This document shows positions 1 through 9,689 of a stretch of 31,698 nucleotides of DNA, piece by piece. Source of the DNA: Euprymna scolopes. Its lineage: Eukaryota; Mollusca; Cephalopoda; Sepiida; Sepiolidae. Numbering within the stretch: the stretch's first letter is position 1; each line of letters opens with the position of its first letter. Location of the stretch: contig CM044508.1 in the NCBI GenBank assembly GCA_024364805.1, positions 53,325,332 through 53,357,029 on the forward strand, given 5' to 3'. A program made the translations under genes and the position numbers. The notes beneath the pieces are model-generated. The model saw nothing but the letters and a program-made list of their open reading frames with translations. It ran no database searches and was not told where the DNA came from.

Positions 1-239
1 CCAACGACACCCATTATCCTCACACTTTTGATTGGCCTTGTGCCGAATTTGTGAAGCTTGTAATTCTTTATATTTTGTTCAAACAAATATTTTAAAGTGT
101 ATTATCAAAGTTCTGTGCTTGTTCAGAAGAGGATACATTTTTCTTGAGAAGGGAATGAAAGATCGTGAGAGAGAAGTTTGAAAAGAAACGTTATACACAC
201 TTTTTAACTCTCCTTGGTAACGCCGGATAACCATGCTAG
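1..239 (+). mobile_element. Helitron-like element H1, 3' part (cut by window edge)
   Basis: Non-autonomous, non-coding element. The 3' end has the usual Helitron architecture: a small GC hairpin (CCTTGGTAACGCCGG, 212-226) followed by a CTAG end (236-239) and a T. The interior TTTGATTGGCCTTG at about 27 matches TTTTGATTGGCATTGCCCAG in the copy at 21510-21912, and the purine-rich GAGAGAGAAG stretch before the hairpin matches the same part of that copy. The 5' end lies outside the window. Helitron assignment rests on the end structure only; no Rep/helicase coding is visible. Confidence 0.6.
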
Positions 240-521
240 TTTCAAATTAAAATTGAAAATGCAAAAACGCCAGACATTATCATTTAGATTCATGTTTGTC
301 TGAGAATGTTTCGTATTTGTTGTATCTCTTGATACAAGTCTGCATAGAGTTCGTTAATGGAGTCGGTTACAAACAAAGTGGTTAAAAGACAGTCATAGAA
401 ATGAGTGGTTGGCCAACCGGGGTTAGACATATTCATGTTTAAAGTTGCTGCTTAAATAAATGAAAACGAAATTCAAAAAGGAACATTCTGTAGACATATG
501 CATTAAAATTAACAGTACCAT

Positions 522-622
522 ATTAGTTTGGTTCCTTTATTTTACAGTATATCAACCCTTTTCGGGTTATTTAAGGTCAATAATTTTGGTAAAAAATTTT
601 ATGCTTCAATTTCTTTATATCT
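522..622 (+). repeat. Dispersed repeat family B, copy 1
   Basis: Shares the phrase TTTACAGTATATCAACCCTT with the copies at 10411 (GCATATCAACCCTTT) and 24472 (TTTACAGCATATCAACCC), followed by a TTATTTAATGCCAAATCCAGT-like stretch and TATGCTTCAA (600-609). Non-coding. It runs directly into the Helitron-like 5' end at about 612. Family identity is unknown to me; it may be the body of a SINE or of a non-autonomous DNA element. Confidence 0.6.
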
Positions 623-1200
623 TTATACTTTTATATAAAAGGAACTTTGTGTGTTAGAGTTCGTTTCCTATAGACTTGAAAATGGTTGGGCCGATTTTAT
701 TAAATTGTAGACGAAGGTACTTTGAGTTCTTAGATAGGTTTTGTTTTGGAATGTCTTCAATGATAATCGATAATCGAAATAATCCAATAAAAGAAGTAAC
801 AGGCGATTTTGACCAAAGTTAATACCTTACACAGCCTAACATCACAATTGCATTTGAAAAGTTTTATTACCACACAAGCTGAAAGGCCCGACATATAAAA
901 TCAACAGTAGGTTCTTTGATATGTCAGAGGCGAGTTTGGAATAAATGTTTCTGTTTAAAGCACAATTGCACCATGATACTTGACATTTTTATTTTAAACT
1001 TAAATTCAAGCCATTATCAATGCACAAACAGTAAGGCCAGGCATATAAAATCAAAAGTAGATTCTTTGATAAGATAGGGATGTGCCTGAAATGAATGTTT
1101 CTGTTTAGAGCACAATGGAAGCATGATACTTGACTTTTGCATTTTAAAGCAATTATATGTAAAAATAATTTTGTGAAATCAACTAGGTTCTTTACAGTAC
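612..1200 (+). mobile_element. Helitron-like element H2, 5' part with internal duplications
   Basis: Begins TCTTTATATC...TATATAAAAGGAACTTTG and continues with AAAATGGTTGGGCCGATTTT, the usual 5' layout of short Helitrons (TC start, TATATAAAAGG, then a GGGCCGATT-type phrase). It aligns over about 300 bp with 13275-13590: both share GATCAAAGTTAA/GACCAAAGTTAA, CTAACATCACAA.TGCATTTGA and an AAGTTTTATCAC phrase. From 883 the body is tandemly duplicated (separate entry). No 3' end was identified downstream, so the element appears truncated. Confidence 0.55.
883..1160 (+). repeat. Direct tandem duplication of about 150 bp
   Basis: Unit 1 (883-1032) and unit 2 (1033 to about 1160) share AAGGCC.G.CATATAAAATCAA, GTAG.TTCTTTGATA, AATGTTTCTGTTTA.AGCACAAT and GCATGATACTTGAC-like phrases in the same order and spacing. 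Unit 2 carries a few small insertions. A short third echo (TGAAATCAACTAGGTTCTTT) lies at about 1173-1193. The duplication sits inside the H2 Helitron-like element; the other H2 copy at 13275 has only the start of one unit, so it arose after the copies separated or was lost there. Confidence 0.75.
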
Positions 1201-1414
1201 AATGTAGACTACAATGTATTGTGGACTAAGTCACTGCATGTAGGCATGTGAAGCTCTCTCTCTCTCCCTATGCACCACAATGGGTCCCCAACTAGAGCAG
1301 GCAATCAATCAATTTGAATGAAAAGTAGATGATTTCACCGATTTCGATGACGATAAAAGTATGGGAGAAACATTTGTTGATAATCATTCAATCCAGGGCA
1401 ACTTTATTTATGGT

Positions 1415-1600
1415 GTTTCGTTTGGTTGTTTTATAGAGGAGAATCGTTTTTTTTTGTTTTTTTTTGGCTTTTCAGAAAATGATTGAGCGTTACGAAAGGA
1501 AAAGGAAAAAATGACATCAATGTTTGGTGTATTTTAGGCCAGGAAGCCGGTATCTACAGAGAGCTTAATCTGGTAGCATCATTAGCCAAAAAGGAAATAA
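1415..1600 (+). repeat. Dispersed repeat family B, copy 2
   Basis: Carries TTCGTTTGGTTGTTTTATAG at 1418 and the distal B phrase ACATCAATGTTTGGTGTATT (1514-1533), then TTTTAGGCCAGGAAGCCGGT and CTGGTAGCATCA. The same distal phrase occurs at 10575-10640 and 21060-21120. An oligo-T stretch (1446-1465) interrupts the middle. Non-coding. Confidence 0.6.
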
Positions 1601-2759
1601 TGTTAAGAACACTCTCAGAGATGGTCAATTATTTGTCACGATTTGTTCAAAAACCTTAATGATTTTAGCTGCTCAAACAGTTGGGTGTAAATTAATTTAG
1701 ATATTTTCAAATCACTTTTGAAGGTCCAAGTTAAATTTATACAATGCCATGCTATCAAGTGGAACATAAGGCTCATTATTATAATAGGATCAAAAACCTC
1801 AGAGTGAAGACATAGTGTATTGTGAGTTTATGGCAATTCTAGATTATATTTAACGACTAAATTATTCAAACGATGGAAAATAAAAAGTGAACTTTTGGTT
1901 TACTGTCAGTCCGTTTGTCACTTTCGATTTCTTTCTATTTTATCTTTTAAGCCTCTTATTCCACAGTGTTTCTAACAAAGGAGGAACAATTGCTGTTTCC
2001 AGAATCAGTTGTTTTGATCGAGTTGTATGCAGAGATTTTCTAACAAACTTTTTATTATTTTGATTATTTAGATTTATTTGAGAAAGACCAATGTCGCAAT
2101 TGAGTCACCATTTTGGACCAGCACTACGAGTGGAGGATCACAGCCTGTGTAATGAACACATACAAACATCTTATTCTCCAAATTCTGCGATGAGGAGATT
2201 ATAAATACACCACTATTAAGAATATAAACAAAAATTTATCACAAAACTTGGAGGATGAAAGATGTGAACAGGTTTACATTTTTTTACTGTTCGGCTCATT
2301 ACTCATGGGATTAAAGATGATCTCTCTTTCAAAGACAAGTTTGAATCCTACAACAGTTTAATTTTTCATTTTGTAATTTTCTTTATTCATTCCCAGCCCT
2401 GTAGACTAAATTGCATATTTAATGATATTACCCATACAAACAAAAAAGTAGTGAAACCTAATATATAAAATTATATTGGTAAGATTTTAAAAGTTGTACA
2501 AAGTAGCATTTAATCTGCAAACTGAAACTTGGATTCTGATTATTCAATTTTCATTCGTTATTGTTGTAGCATGTTAGTAGCAATAGACTAACATATTTTT
2601 CTACAATGTATTTAAAAAATAGATCATTTGGCTCAATAATTTGCTCATATGGAGACATTTCTCAGATAAACACCTAAAAAGAAAAATCAGATAAGGGAAA
2701 AACTCTTCTGGTCACTTCAAATAATGCATATTACCACTAAAGCATAAGGGACTACTTTG
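1601..2759. other. No recognisable feature
   Basis: AT-rich sequence without a frame, RNA motif or repeat that I can tie to anything else in the window. It probably holds older repeat remnants. Confidence 0.5.
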
Positions 2760-2860
2760 ATAAGGGCCGGATTTATAGAGGTGGCAACCTGGGTAAGGAG
2801 CTGAGCAGCAAAATGCTTGTTCAAATTACATTTAGAGCCTCAAGGGAGAAAGTGGTTTTA
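2760..2860 (-). mobile_element. Possible LINE family D fragment
   Basis: About 40 bp (GAGCTGAGCAGCAAAATG onward, 2799) aligns at roughly two-thirds identity with 7213-7253 (GAGTTGAGTAGCAAGATG), part of the better preserved LINE D copy. The match is short. Continuous open frames occur on both strands between about 2813 and 3067, but neither resembles a known protein and I do not call them. Confidence 0.3.
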
Positions 2861-3256
2861 TTCATTTTTTCAGTGGGGAGACTACTAGGTTTGAGCATTT
2901 GTTTTTCTTTTGTTTTTGATAGAGAAGGGTTTGAACAATATGGGTGTTTGTTGGATGTCAAAAACAAAGTGCACAAAAGTAGACTATTAGCCAAATCCGT
3001 ATCTATGGGGTTGGGGCCAGCAGAGATAACTGCAGAGTCCCTTTCCATGTACGACATAGCGCTATAGCTATCTTAATATTATACAACTATTGATAGAGCA
3101 GATTAGTTCTATGTAAGAGTTAGGGATCCTGTACTACCAGTTGGAAACAGTAGTCAGATAAGCTGTCAAACTTGTATCCTCAATCTGTCAAAATAATAGC
3201 GGCTCAGAATGGTTATGTGAAATCAAGTGTAAAACAAGTGTCCCCATCAAACTACT

Positions 3257-3360
3257 GTTCTCATCTTCGATATTATTTACGCAACATATTTTACTATGTA
3301 ACCTTAGGCCTTCTTCGGGTGCATGTTGCTGAACCGAGAATCAGTACAGAATTTCAAACA
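3257..3360 (-). repeat. Dispersed repeat family E, copy 1 (minus)
   Basis: Plus-strand text TTCTCATCTTCGATATTATT, then GTAACCTTAGGCCTTCTTCG, GTGCATGTTGCT and ACAGAATTTCA parallels 21139-21250 (TTCTCATCTTGAATGTTATT, GTAACCTTTGACCTTCTCCA, GTGCATTTTGTC, ACGGAATTTCA). The sense direction is taken from the EFDKxHL-type reading seen in the 8341 copy, which places this copy on the minus strand. Confidence 0.6.
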
Positions 3361-3540
3361 GAACCCTTTTTGGAATCTGTGGAAGTAGCTTGCTCTCACT
3401 CTATCAGCCGTGATCAGGTAAAAATCTTGAGTAATTCATGATGTTTTCATAGCATCACCAGCACTCAGGACCGAACCGTAAACCATCAAAAGACTGTCAC
3501 TTAGTACTGATATCTGCACAGATTCCCAAGTTCAATATAA

Positions 3541-3650
3541 AGATTTCAGAGTTTGATAAGATCAAGATCAACCTGAAGGAGATTGGAGGTTAAATCGGTC
3601 AAAACTTTAGGAAAATAATATCCAAGATAAAAATAGTAGTATGAATAATT
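3541..3650 (+). repeat. Dispersed repeat family E, copy 2 (plus)
   Basis: TTCAGAGTTTGATAAGATCA followed by CTGAAGGAGATTGGAGGTTA and an AAAATAATATCCAAGAT tail aligns with 8341-8450. One frame reads EFDKIKINLKEIGG, comparable to EFDKIHLKKVRGYI in the 8341 copy. With copy 1 it forms an opposed pair less than 300 bp apart. Not a gene: the reading is short and decayed. Confidence 0.55.
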
Positions 3651-3660
3651 CTGAAACAAA

Positions 3661-4680
3661 TTGTTGTCCAGAAAAAGTGAAAGATAGAGAACGGCCAGCA
3701 TATGTATTAGTAAGGAAATAATGTCAAGCATCGTAAGTTTTGGAAATTTCCATGTGATACTACCTCTGTACTTGGGCTAATATACAAAGAAGTGCAACCA
3801 TGCTAGAGGCAGTATTCTTTTAGTAAGAATTAGTCTTCATTATTTGTTTGTTTCTTTCTTTTAACATAGATACTGAACCTACAAATAAGACTTGATTATA
3901 ATAAAATTGAACAAAATGGACCAGTAAAGCTAGTACTTAATAAACTCATTATTGCTTTTAATAAGGTCTGGCAGTTTGGTAATATGGAGACATTCTTAAA
4001 TAATCGTCTGAAAAGAAAAATCGTCCAAGGAAAATCGCTTGTATCATTAACAAAATTTATATGAACCTTTCTTATGATTAGATAATGCAAACTAAATATT
4101 ATGGTATCCATTTGATGCACAGTTAGGGATTAATACGCATTGGTATTTACTTAAAAAATTAACATGGATTTAACCATATACAACCATTAATTTGGTATAA
4201 ACACTCATTCTAAGTCAATAGACTATAACTTTTGCCTGTTTTTAACAGGTTAAAAAGTCTAGTTATTAAATAATCGCGTAAAAAGACAAATCAGCCAAGG
4301 AAAATAGCTTGTATTCTTTTATTAAGAGTTAGTGTTCTTTATTTCCTCATTCTTTTCTTTATGAGCAAACAGCAAGGATTCATTTGTAAATTAGACACTG
4401 TTACATTATTGATCTTTTTTTTTGTCTTTACTTGTGTTTTGTTTCGTTTTTATTAAATGAAAAAGAAAGATACATTTAGATATTGGAAATAACAAAAAGA
4501 GGTATGCTTATAAAACATAAAAATATTTACAAAACAAAGTTGAATCTAATGGAACCCTGGGTACATAATAAACTTCTAATTTTCTGAAACTGCTGACTTT
4601 CATAGTCTGGGGTACTAGATGGACTATGATAAATTGATTGTAGGAATTCATGAGATGAATACCTACAGTTTAGAAATAGC
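3661..4680. other. No recognisable feature
   Basis: AT-rich. A phrase TAATCGTCTGAAAAGAAAAATCGTCCAAGGAAAAT-like recurs twice (about 4002-4036 and 4273-4310, TAATCGCGTAAAAAGACAAATCAGCCAAGG), and a related wording occurs near 2670, so an unidentified old repeat is present. No gene seen. Confidence 0.45.
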
Positions 4681-4780
4681 TATTAGCAAGACCTGACGTT
4701 GCTCGGGAATGAATGGGGTCCATTATTATGTCCCTTTTCACTATGCTAATGCTGGAATCGCCCAAATAAAAAAGCAGACA
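4681..4780 (-). mobile_element. Helitron-like 3' end (minus strand)
   Basis: Read on the minus strand, 4707-4681 gives CCCGAGCAACGTCAGGTCTT followed by GCTAATA: a hairpin CCGAGC-AACGT-CAGG type stem loop and a CTAAT end, the counterpart of the plus-strand ends at 14405-14434 and 21483-21510. The body towards higher coordinates is AT-rich and non-coding. The 5' end was not found, so only a terminal fragment is claimed. Confidence 0.45.
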
Positions 4781-5440
4781 ATTTAAAAAACATGTAAAAA
4801 AAATAAAACACAAGTTAGGGAAAAAGGACACACATATCGATACATAGCTATAAAAAGAATTTGATGAAAGAAAAATCCCGTCTCCCTGTAATGGATGTAG
4901 TAAAGTGCATTTGGTTAAGGACTGTCCATATTTATCAAAAAATGTTTAATACGTAAAAAAAAAAAAAAAAAATAGGACACAAAGGTACTTATTGCAGAAA
5001 TAAAATTAAATAAAAACAAAAAATAGTGTGTTTGGTGGAGACTGAATCATGAATTTTTATAGTCACATATTTTCGCAACCCTTCTCCATTATTATGAGGA
5101 AGGGTTGCGAAAATATGTGACTATAAAAATTTGTGATAAAGAAATAAAAATGCAATTTAATTCGGGCTCAGAATTTCAATAGTAAATTTAAATACCTGGA
5201 AGAAATTCAATAAATCCGCAATGCTAAGAACGTGCAAAACAGCAAAGGCCATTTATGGTATGCAAATTAACTTCAAAGGTGAATTTTTAGCGAACGTCAC
5301 ATTATTGGGAAAGATGAAAAAATGAAAAGCTTATATATTAAGGAATACCACTAACCTACTTGGGTCGGACTGGATTCACGAATTCAAATTATGAAACCAG
5401 CTAAGCAATAGTTTTTGCAAAACAAAAATAAAAAGTACAA
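4780..5440 (+). mobile_element. Ty3/Gypsy-type LTR retrotransposon fossil (gag zinc-knuckle and protease region)
   Basis: Fossil, broken in several places. Two parts can be named. Around 4876-4935 a CCHC-like zinc knuckle (CNGCSKVHLVKDC) marks the end of a gag-like region. Around 5140-5420 the reading resembles the retropepsin region of Ty3/Gypsy polyproteins, including a GSEF-type active-site neighbourhood and the LLGSDWI phrase that often follows in this family. The order gag then protease is as expected for the superfamily. A perfect inverted repeat (5052-5131) lies between the two parts. No LTRs were identified. Likely old. Confidence 0.65.
5052..5131. repeat. Perfect 33-bp inverted repeat with 14-bp spacer
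   Basis: Left arm 5052-5084 and right arm 5099-5131 are exact reverse complements over 33 bases (arm ends AATTTTTATAG and GCAACCCTTC), separated by a 14-base spacer TCCATTATTATGAG. The next base pair outwards does not match. As DNA or RNA it could form a 33-bp hairpin. The right arm appears to belong to the surrounding Ty3/Gypsy reading, so the left arm looks like an inverted copy of it. No mismatch has accumulated, which suggests a recent event or gene conversion between the arms. Confidence 0.95.
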
Positions 5441-5559
5441 TAGACGCCCATACCTTGAAAATAAATCAGAATGAAAGTTTTCTTGTTCTAGGCCACAAAA
5501 AAACAAAAAGAAGGGACAAAAAAAACAATACTGTCGTAGACCAAACAAATGTAGCTGTC

Positions 5560-6345
5560 TCTTAATGAGAACAGCGCCTGACCACAAACCAAAAAATCAA
5601 AAACAGGCAGGGTACTCTATCGCTAGTCCTAAAGTGATGACACCCTTGCCAACTGACCCAGTTGTAAATGTCTATGAGACTGCAAACGATTTTTTACCGG
5701 ATATAAAAACTTCAGCTACACCGCAACAGGTACCAGTCGCAACTCTATTTTTCCACTATTGGAACAGTATTTACCGTGAGTCAACGTTACTCAAACATAT
5801 TACGTGCAGCAAAATAATAGCACTCAAATTATTTTTCCACAATATGGAAAAACTGCCGGACCGTTTTACCCAACATCTCTTCAAAACAGACAGTTCATCA
5901 GGTTAACAACACTAGTAGAAATCCTTGGGACAATATCGCCCTTTGTTTGATGGATTATTACAAGTGGGGTTCTAAGTGGGGTTTATTGACCCTTAATTAC
6001 TTGTGGCTGAGTCTACCCATGCAAGTAATCAATTGTTTTGTTAAATTCTTGCGATTAATACATGAGAAAATGTCAATAAAACGTTTTTCTTGCAGGTCAA
6101 AAGAAAAAGTTTCGCCCAGGACAAGGAATCTTCCAAGGACCAAAGGCTACTGAAACCGTCTACGACATGCTTGATATTGAGCCTCCCCAAATCACACCAG
6201 AACTGCGATGTTCAGTCAGGAAAAGAAAAATCAATGAACTATTCATGGTCCTCCAAAAAAGGAAAAAGTATTGAAACACCGTCCAGAGTTATTAGCTTAG
6301 GGGGTAGGGCGGAACTAACCTATGTTTCCTACTAATAGACTACTC
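5560..6345 (+). other. Coding-like stretch of unknown origin, possibly the distal part of the preceding fossil
   Basis: Less AT-rich than its surroundings. An open frame runs 5565-5906 (113 codons, MRTAPDHKP start) without any family I recognise. A second open segment without an ATG spans 6095-6271 (59 codons) and ends in a basic tail with ELRCSVRKRKINELF. It follows a pyrimidine-rich TTTTTCTTGCAG that resembles a splice acceptor. Basic RRSSRxRK-like tails are common at the C-terminus of Ty3/Gypsy polyproteins, and GGGGGTAGGG at 6300-6309 could be a polypurine tract. The alternative is a decayed host exon. Treated as an unresolved fossil; no function is assigned. Confidence 0.35.
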
Positions 6346-7126
6346 CAATCTCAATAAATACCGGAAGACTGAGCCGTAAGGTGTCAGTCGACACCCAATA
6401 CTTGTACTGGGCTGGTCACTCAAGTGTGGTGTCTGCACAGATGCTGCACTCAAATTGTCTTCAGTCAATGGAGGGGAAACCCTTCTATATTAAGGCAATT
6501 ATATTTTTGCAAACTGCCAGAGTGCCTTTTTTGAGGGGAGCTGGTTTTCTCACACATTAAAAACGACCTTGTGTCACATTTTGTTTTCGTGGGGAAGCAA
6601 ATAAATACCCAGTCAATAACCCAGGTTATTCATCGGCTATTGTATGCTTTGCAAAACATATTGTTACTTTATTTTGATATTCTGTTTTTCTTTGAAACCT
6701 TTAACAGGGCTATAACACCTGGCTAAACTGTTTTAGAAGCATGTATGTCTGAAATAGCATGAAGGTTTGCGAAGAAAATCTTGTAAGCAAGTGATAAGAT
6801 GGTACAGAGTGGAATTGAGGTAAAGTTGACCCCCTGAACTTTAAGAACTGGAAAGTGAGTTTGCATAATATCAGAAAACGTCTGACGCCATCAACAAAGG
6901 AAAAGTGATATTAAATGAATAAAAGTTTTCTTGTTTATTCACCGAGGTATTCTTTGTTTTTATTTTCATTTTAAGAAACGAAGAAAATTAATTTTGTTTC
7001 TTTAATTTCTAATCAGTTTCTTTTATGGATCTAAAATTGCTTAGAGTGATCCCAAAGGAAAATTTAAAAAGTATCTTTAGATTTTGTGAAAATTGAAATC
7101 CTGATTGGAATGTCCTTTTTTAACTT
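6346..7126. other. Unassigned; GC-richer patch with small inverted repeat
   Basis: 6361-6480 is noticeably richer in G and C than its surroundings and contains the short inverted repeat GGTGTC-AGTC-GACACC (6380-6395). AATAAATACCGGAAGACTGA just before it (6353-6372) has a poly(A)-signal-like AATAAA. An LTR remnant linked to the fossil upstream is possible but unproven. The rest to 7126 is AT-rich with nothing recognised. Confidence 0.35.
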
Positions 7127-7520
7127 TTGTTCATCCTAAACAAGGTGTATTGCCACTTGGACATAAGGAGCTGCTATGTGTGGGCCATGACTACAGCGGC
7201 ACTATGTAGGGAGTTGAGTAGCAAGATGTGTGTTTGCATTACACTCAAACTTCTGCTTGTTAGTACAATTAGAAAAGTAGGAAAGAGGGAGGGAATTCCA
7301 AAGCCTAGCAGTTTGAGGGAAGAAATTATAAGAGTAGAAGGCTTTCCAGCATATAGGGACCTCTACTATAAAAGGAGGCTTGTTGGGACATTTACATCGC
7401 AGGGGTATAGGTGCTATTAGTTTGTCAGAGCACATTCCATTAAAATATGTGTAAAACAGGCTCAGGGATGTAACATTGTGTTACATATTAGGAATTCTAC
7501 ATCTATAGTGATTAAGTCCG
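7127..7520 (-). mobile_element. LINE family D, 3' coding remnant (copy 1)
   Basis: The minus-strand reading from 7435 to 7202 (77 codons) contains MCSDKLIAPIPLR and FFPQTARLWNSLPLSYF. The phrase FFPRTxRLWNSLP close to the end of ORF2 is typical of several non-LTR retrotransposon families, where it lies downstream of the reverse transcriptase domain. The copy aligns throughout with 15013-15400. Only the C-terminal part and 3' flank remain; no endonuclease or catalytic RT motif is present. Clade not determined. Confidence 0.65.
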
Positions 7521-8340
7521 ACAGTGTGGATTTTGATAAGGGTCATACTTAGTACATGTCATCATAACCCAAATCTGCAAAACAGAATCGTTGCCAAAGG
7601 TGAGTGATGCAAATTTGAGGCATGGGATACCAGGTCAAACAGTAGACAAAACAAAGATATGAGAAGATGAATGAAGTCACGTTTTTCGAGCTGAGAAAAC
7701 AACGACTACTCAAATCAGTCTATCTGTGGGAGTCGATTGGAAGGCATCGAATGATGAAAGTCTGCCGCGAGTTGTGCAAAGCAGTTGGCAAATAATATAG
7801 AAACCTTTGCCATCCAAGTGCAAAACGTTATCTCAACACCTTTGTCTGTGCGTTACTCATTTCTAACTAAAGAACAAGATAATTAGCTAAAAGAACATTA
7901 GTTTCTTTTATTCTGAGTCAATTCTGTCCAAAAATAAACTGTGAAGTAAACTCTCAGCAAACGTCTCCCTTGTGTCTTTTTCCCCCCATGTAAAGTGGAA
8001 AACACATAAAAGACCAGCATATATAAACACCCCAATTCATGGAAGATAGCATACTCTCATTCCATCAGTCCTAAATAATTTATTATTGTATTTTGAGTAT
8101 CGCTTGTACTGTGGATTGAACATTCAATCTCCTGAAGAGTGTAACTACAACTGAATTTACCAAGTACTTTATCTGCTACATCATAGATCCTTGTGGACAA
8201 TTTTAGAATAAATTTTAGAAGCCTTAAACTTATTTTGTTTCAAGATGGACAATCTTATTACTTATAATTATATAGCACTGTTTATTAGTACATATTATTT
8301 TTATTACATTTTATATGATATTTACATTGTACATGGAAAG
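7521..8340. other. No recognisable feature
   Basis: AT-rich, non-coding. No match to the other repeat families of the window was noticed. Confidence 0.45.
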
Positions 8341-8450
8341 ATTCCAGAGTTCGACAAGATACACCTAAAGAAGGTCAGAGGTTACATCGACTGAAACGTT
8401 GTGAAAATAACATTCAAGATTAGGACAATAGCTTGAAGAATCCAAACACA
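8341..8450 (+). repeat. Dispersed repeat family E, copy 3 (plus)
   Basis: Best copy for the peptide-like reading: the codons from 8344 give PEFDKIHLKKVRGYID before the frame closes. Reverse complement of 21139-21250 gives PEFDKMHLEKVKGYIG at the same place. AAAATAACATTCAAGAT follows in both. It may be the remnant of a coding region of a larger transposable element; too short to identify. Confidence 0.6.
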
Positions 8451-9082
8451 AAGAATCAATCCTCATCTAAAAAAATTCAGAAACATAAAAACTTACTTTG
8501 TTATTAAAAGTGGGACAGGGGTTGGAGCTAAGTGTTAATGCATCACTTTACACGAACAAACATTGGGTTTTATATATAGAGATTGTTACATATGAGCAAA
8601 TCCATGTTGGTTTAACGGGTCAGATTTGATCTGGTGCCAAATGGAAGAATTTTTATGGCTTGTGCAAGAGCAGCTGGTATGACTAATGGGGACTTCCGGT
8701 GTGAAATGCTTGTTCAGGAGCTGCTAAAAACTTATTCGCCATCTTTTCGGTGGAGTAACAGCCATTAACAGGCATCTTGAAAACGTGGATTCTAACCTGA
8801 TCTATTAAATATTCGTAAGAGTTCTTATCGCAAAATTCAATAAAGCAGCTGCCGAATGAGATTTTCTGAAATAAACAAATACCGCCATGCGTTTTGTCTG
8901 TAACTTATTTTTGATTTTTTTTTTTTAAAGTCCGCAATGTTTGCTAATTACCATAATATGTCTGAATAATTAGGATATGTTTGGTTTGTATGTTTTATGA
9001 CGTTACTGGCATCATTCTGTCTCAAGAAACAATGGATACCCCCTGAAAAAGTGTCAGCATGATGGTGTGTAATGATGCACGG
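8451..9082. other. No recognisable feature
   Basis: AT-rich with a slightly GC-richer patch near 8610-8790. No gene, RNA motif or paralogous repeat recognised. Confidence 0.45.
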
Positions 9083-9480
9083 GTCGAGCAATATCCAACT
9101 CCACTTCTCCTGATCCAGTATTGCTTAAATTCAGTGACATAAAAAATCCAAGAACACAATTTCTTTCCAAGAGATTCCCGTCTGTGAAACACGTTTCCAC
9201 AGGAAAGTAATCATGTTGTCTACAACATGGTCGCCTTCAAATTCATTACCAAAAAATACTTCTGTCTTAAAAACTTGTCTGCATGATAAGGATTGTATAT
9301 GGAAGCAAAAGTTGAGCAATATCCAGCTGCACTTCTGCTTATTTGGTATTGCAAAGAGAAATCCAAGAAAACTGGATTCTAAATTTCTTTCCGAGTGCTT
9401 CAAATCTATGGAACACATTATGATGACTTTGCTTCCCTAACGACTACAACATGGTCATCTTCAAATCTAGTGTCAATAAA
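9083..9480 (+). mobile_element. LINE 3' coding ends, two tandem units
   Basis: Two diverged units lie in direct order: unit 1 from about 9083 (TCGAGCAATATCCAACTCCA) and unit 2 from about 9311 (TTGAGCAATATCCAGCTGCA). Both continue with a TTTCTTTCC stretch and CTACAACATGGTC.CCTTCAAAT. Read in one plus-strand frame each shows the LINE ORF2 C-terminal pattern: NFFPRDSRL then MVAFKF in unit 1; LNFFPSASNLWNTL then MVIFKSSVNKHLS in unit 2. In intact families this FFP..x.LWN.L...V..FK tail lies after the reverse transcriptase. Both units are heavily decayed. Confidence 0.65.
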
Positions 9481-9660
9481 CATTTGTCATAAAACATTCT
9501 TATGAGTCATCAAATTTTATTCCTTCCATTCATCATTTTCAATCCTCTCATAATATTCTTTATCATTCAACTGAAACTCCATCCATCTGATTCCCCTTAT
9601 CCTGGAATGGCTTTTAGCCTTCACAAGTGGTGACTTATTAGTAAATAAAAAAGGATATTA
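9481..9660 (+). mobile_element. LINE 3' untranslated tail
   Basis: Follows unit 2 of the tandem LINE ends. CCATCTGATTCCCCTTATCC, GGCTTTTAGCCTTCACAAGT and GGTGACTTATTAG (9590-9640) match, as reverse complement, 19070-19140, so this is a recurrent 3' tail of that LINE family. Confidence 0.55.
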
Positions 9661-9689
9661 TGTTTCGTAATAAAATAACTTCAAGAAGA

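Noticed and set aside
2813-3067. Overlapping open frames on both strands
   Set aside because: Neither translation resembles a known protein, and antisense openness at this length is common in AT-rich repeats.
5565-5906. 113-codon frame as a host gene
   Set aside because: No recognisable domain, and it lies between fossil parts; kept only as an unresolved coding-like stretch.
6380-6445. Fifth 5S-like copy on the minus strand
   Set aside because: Only AGTAC and TGGGTG-type words match; the upstream AAGTTAAG region does not align.
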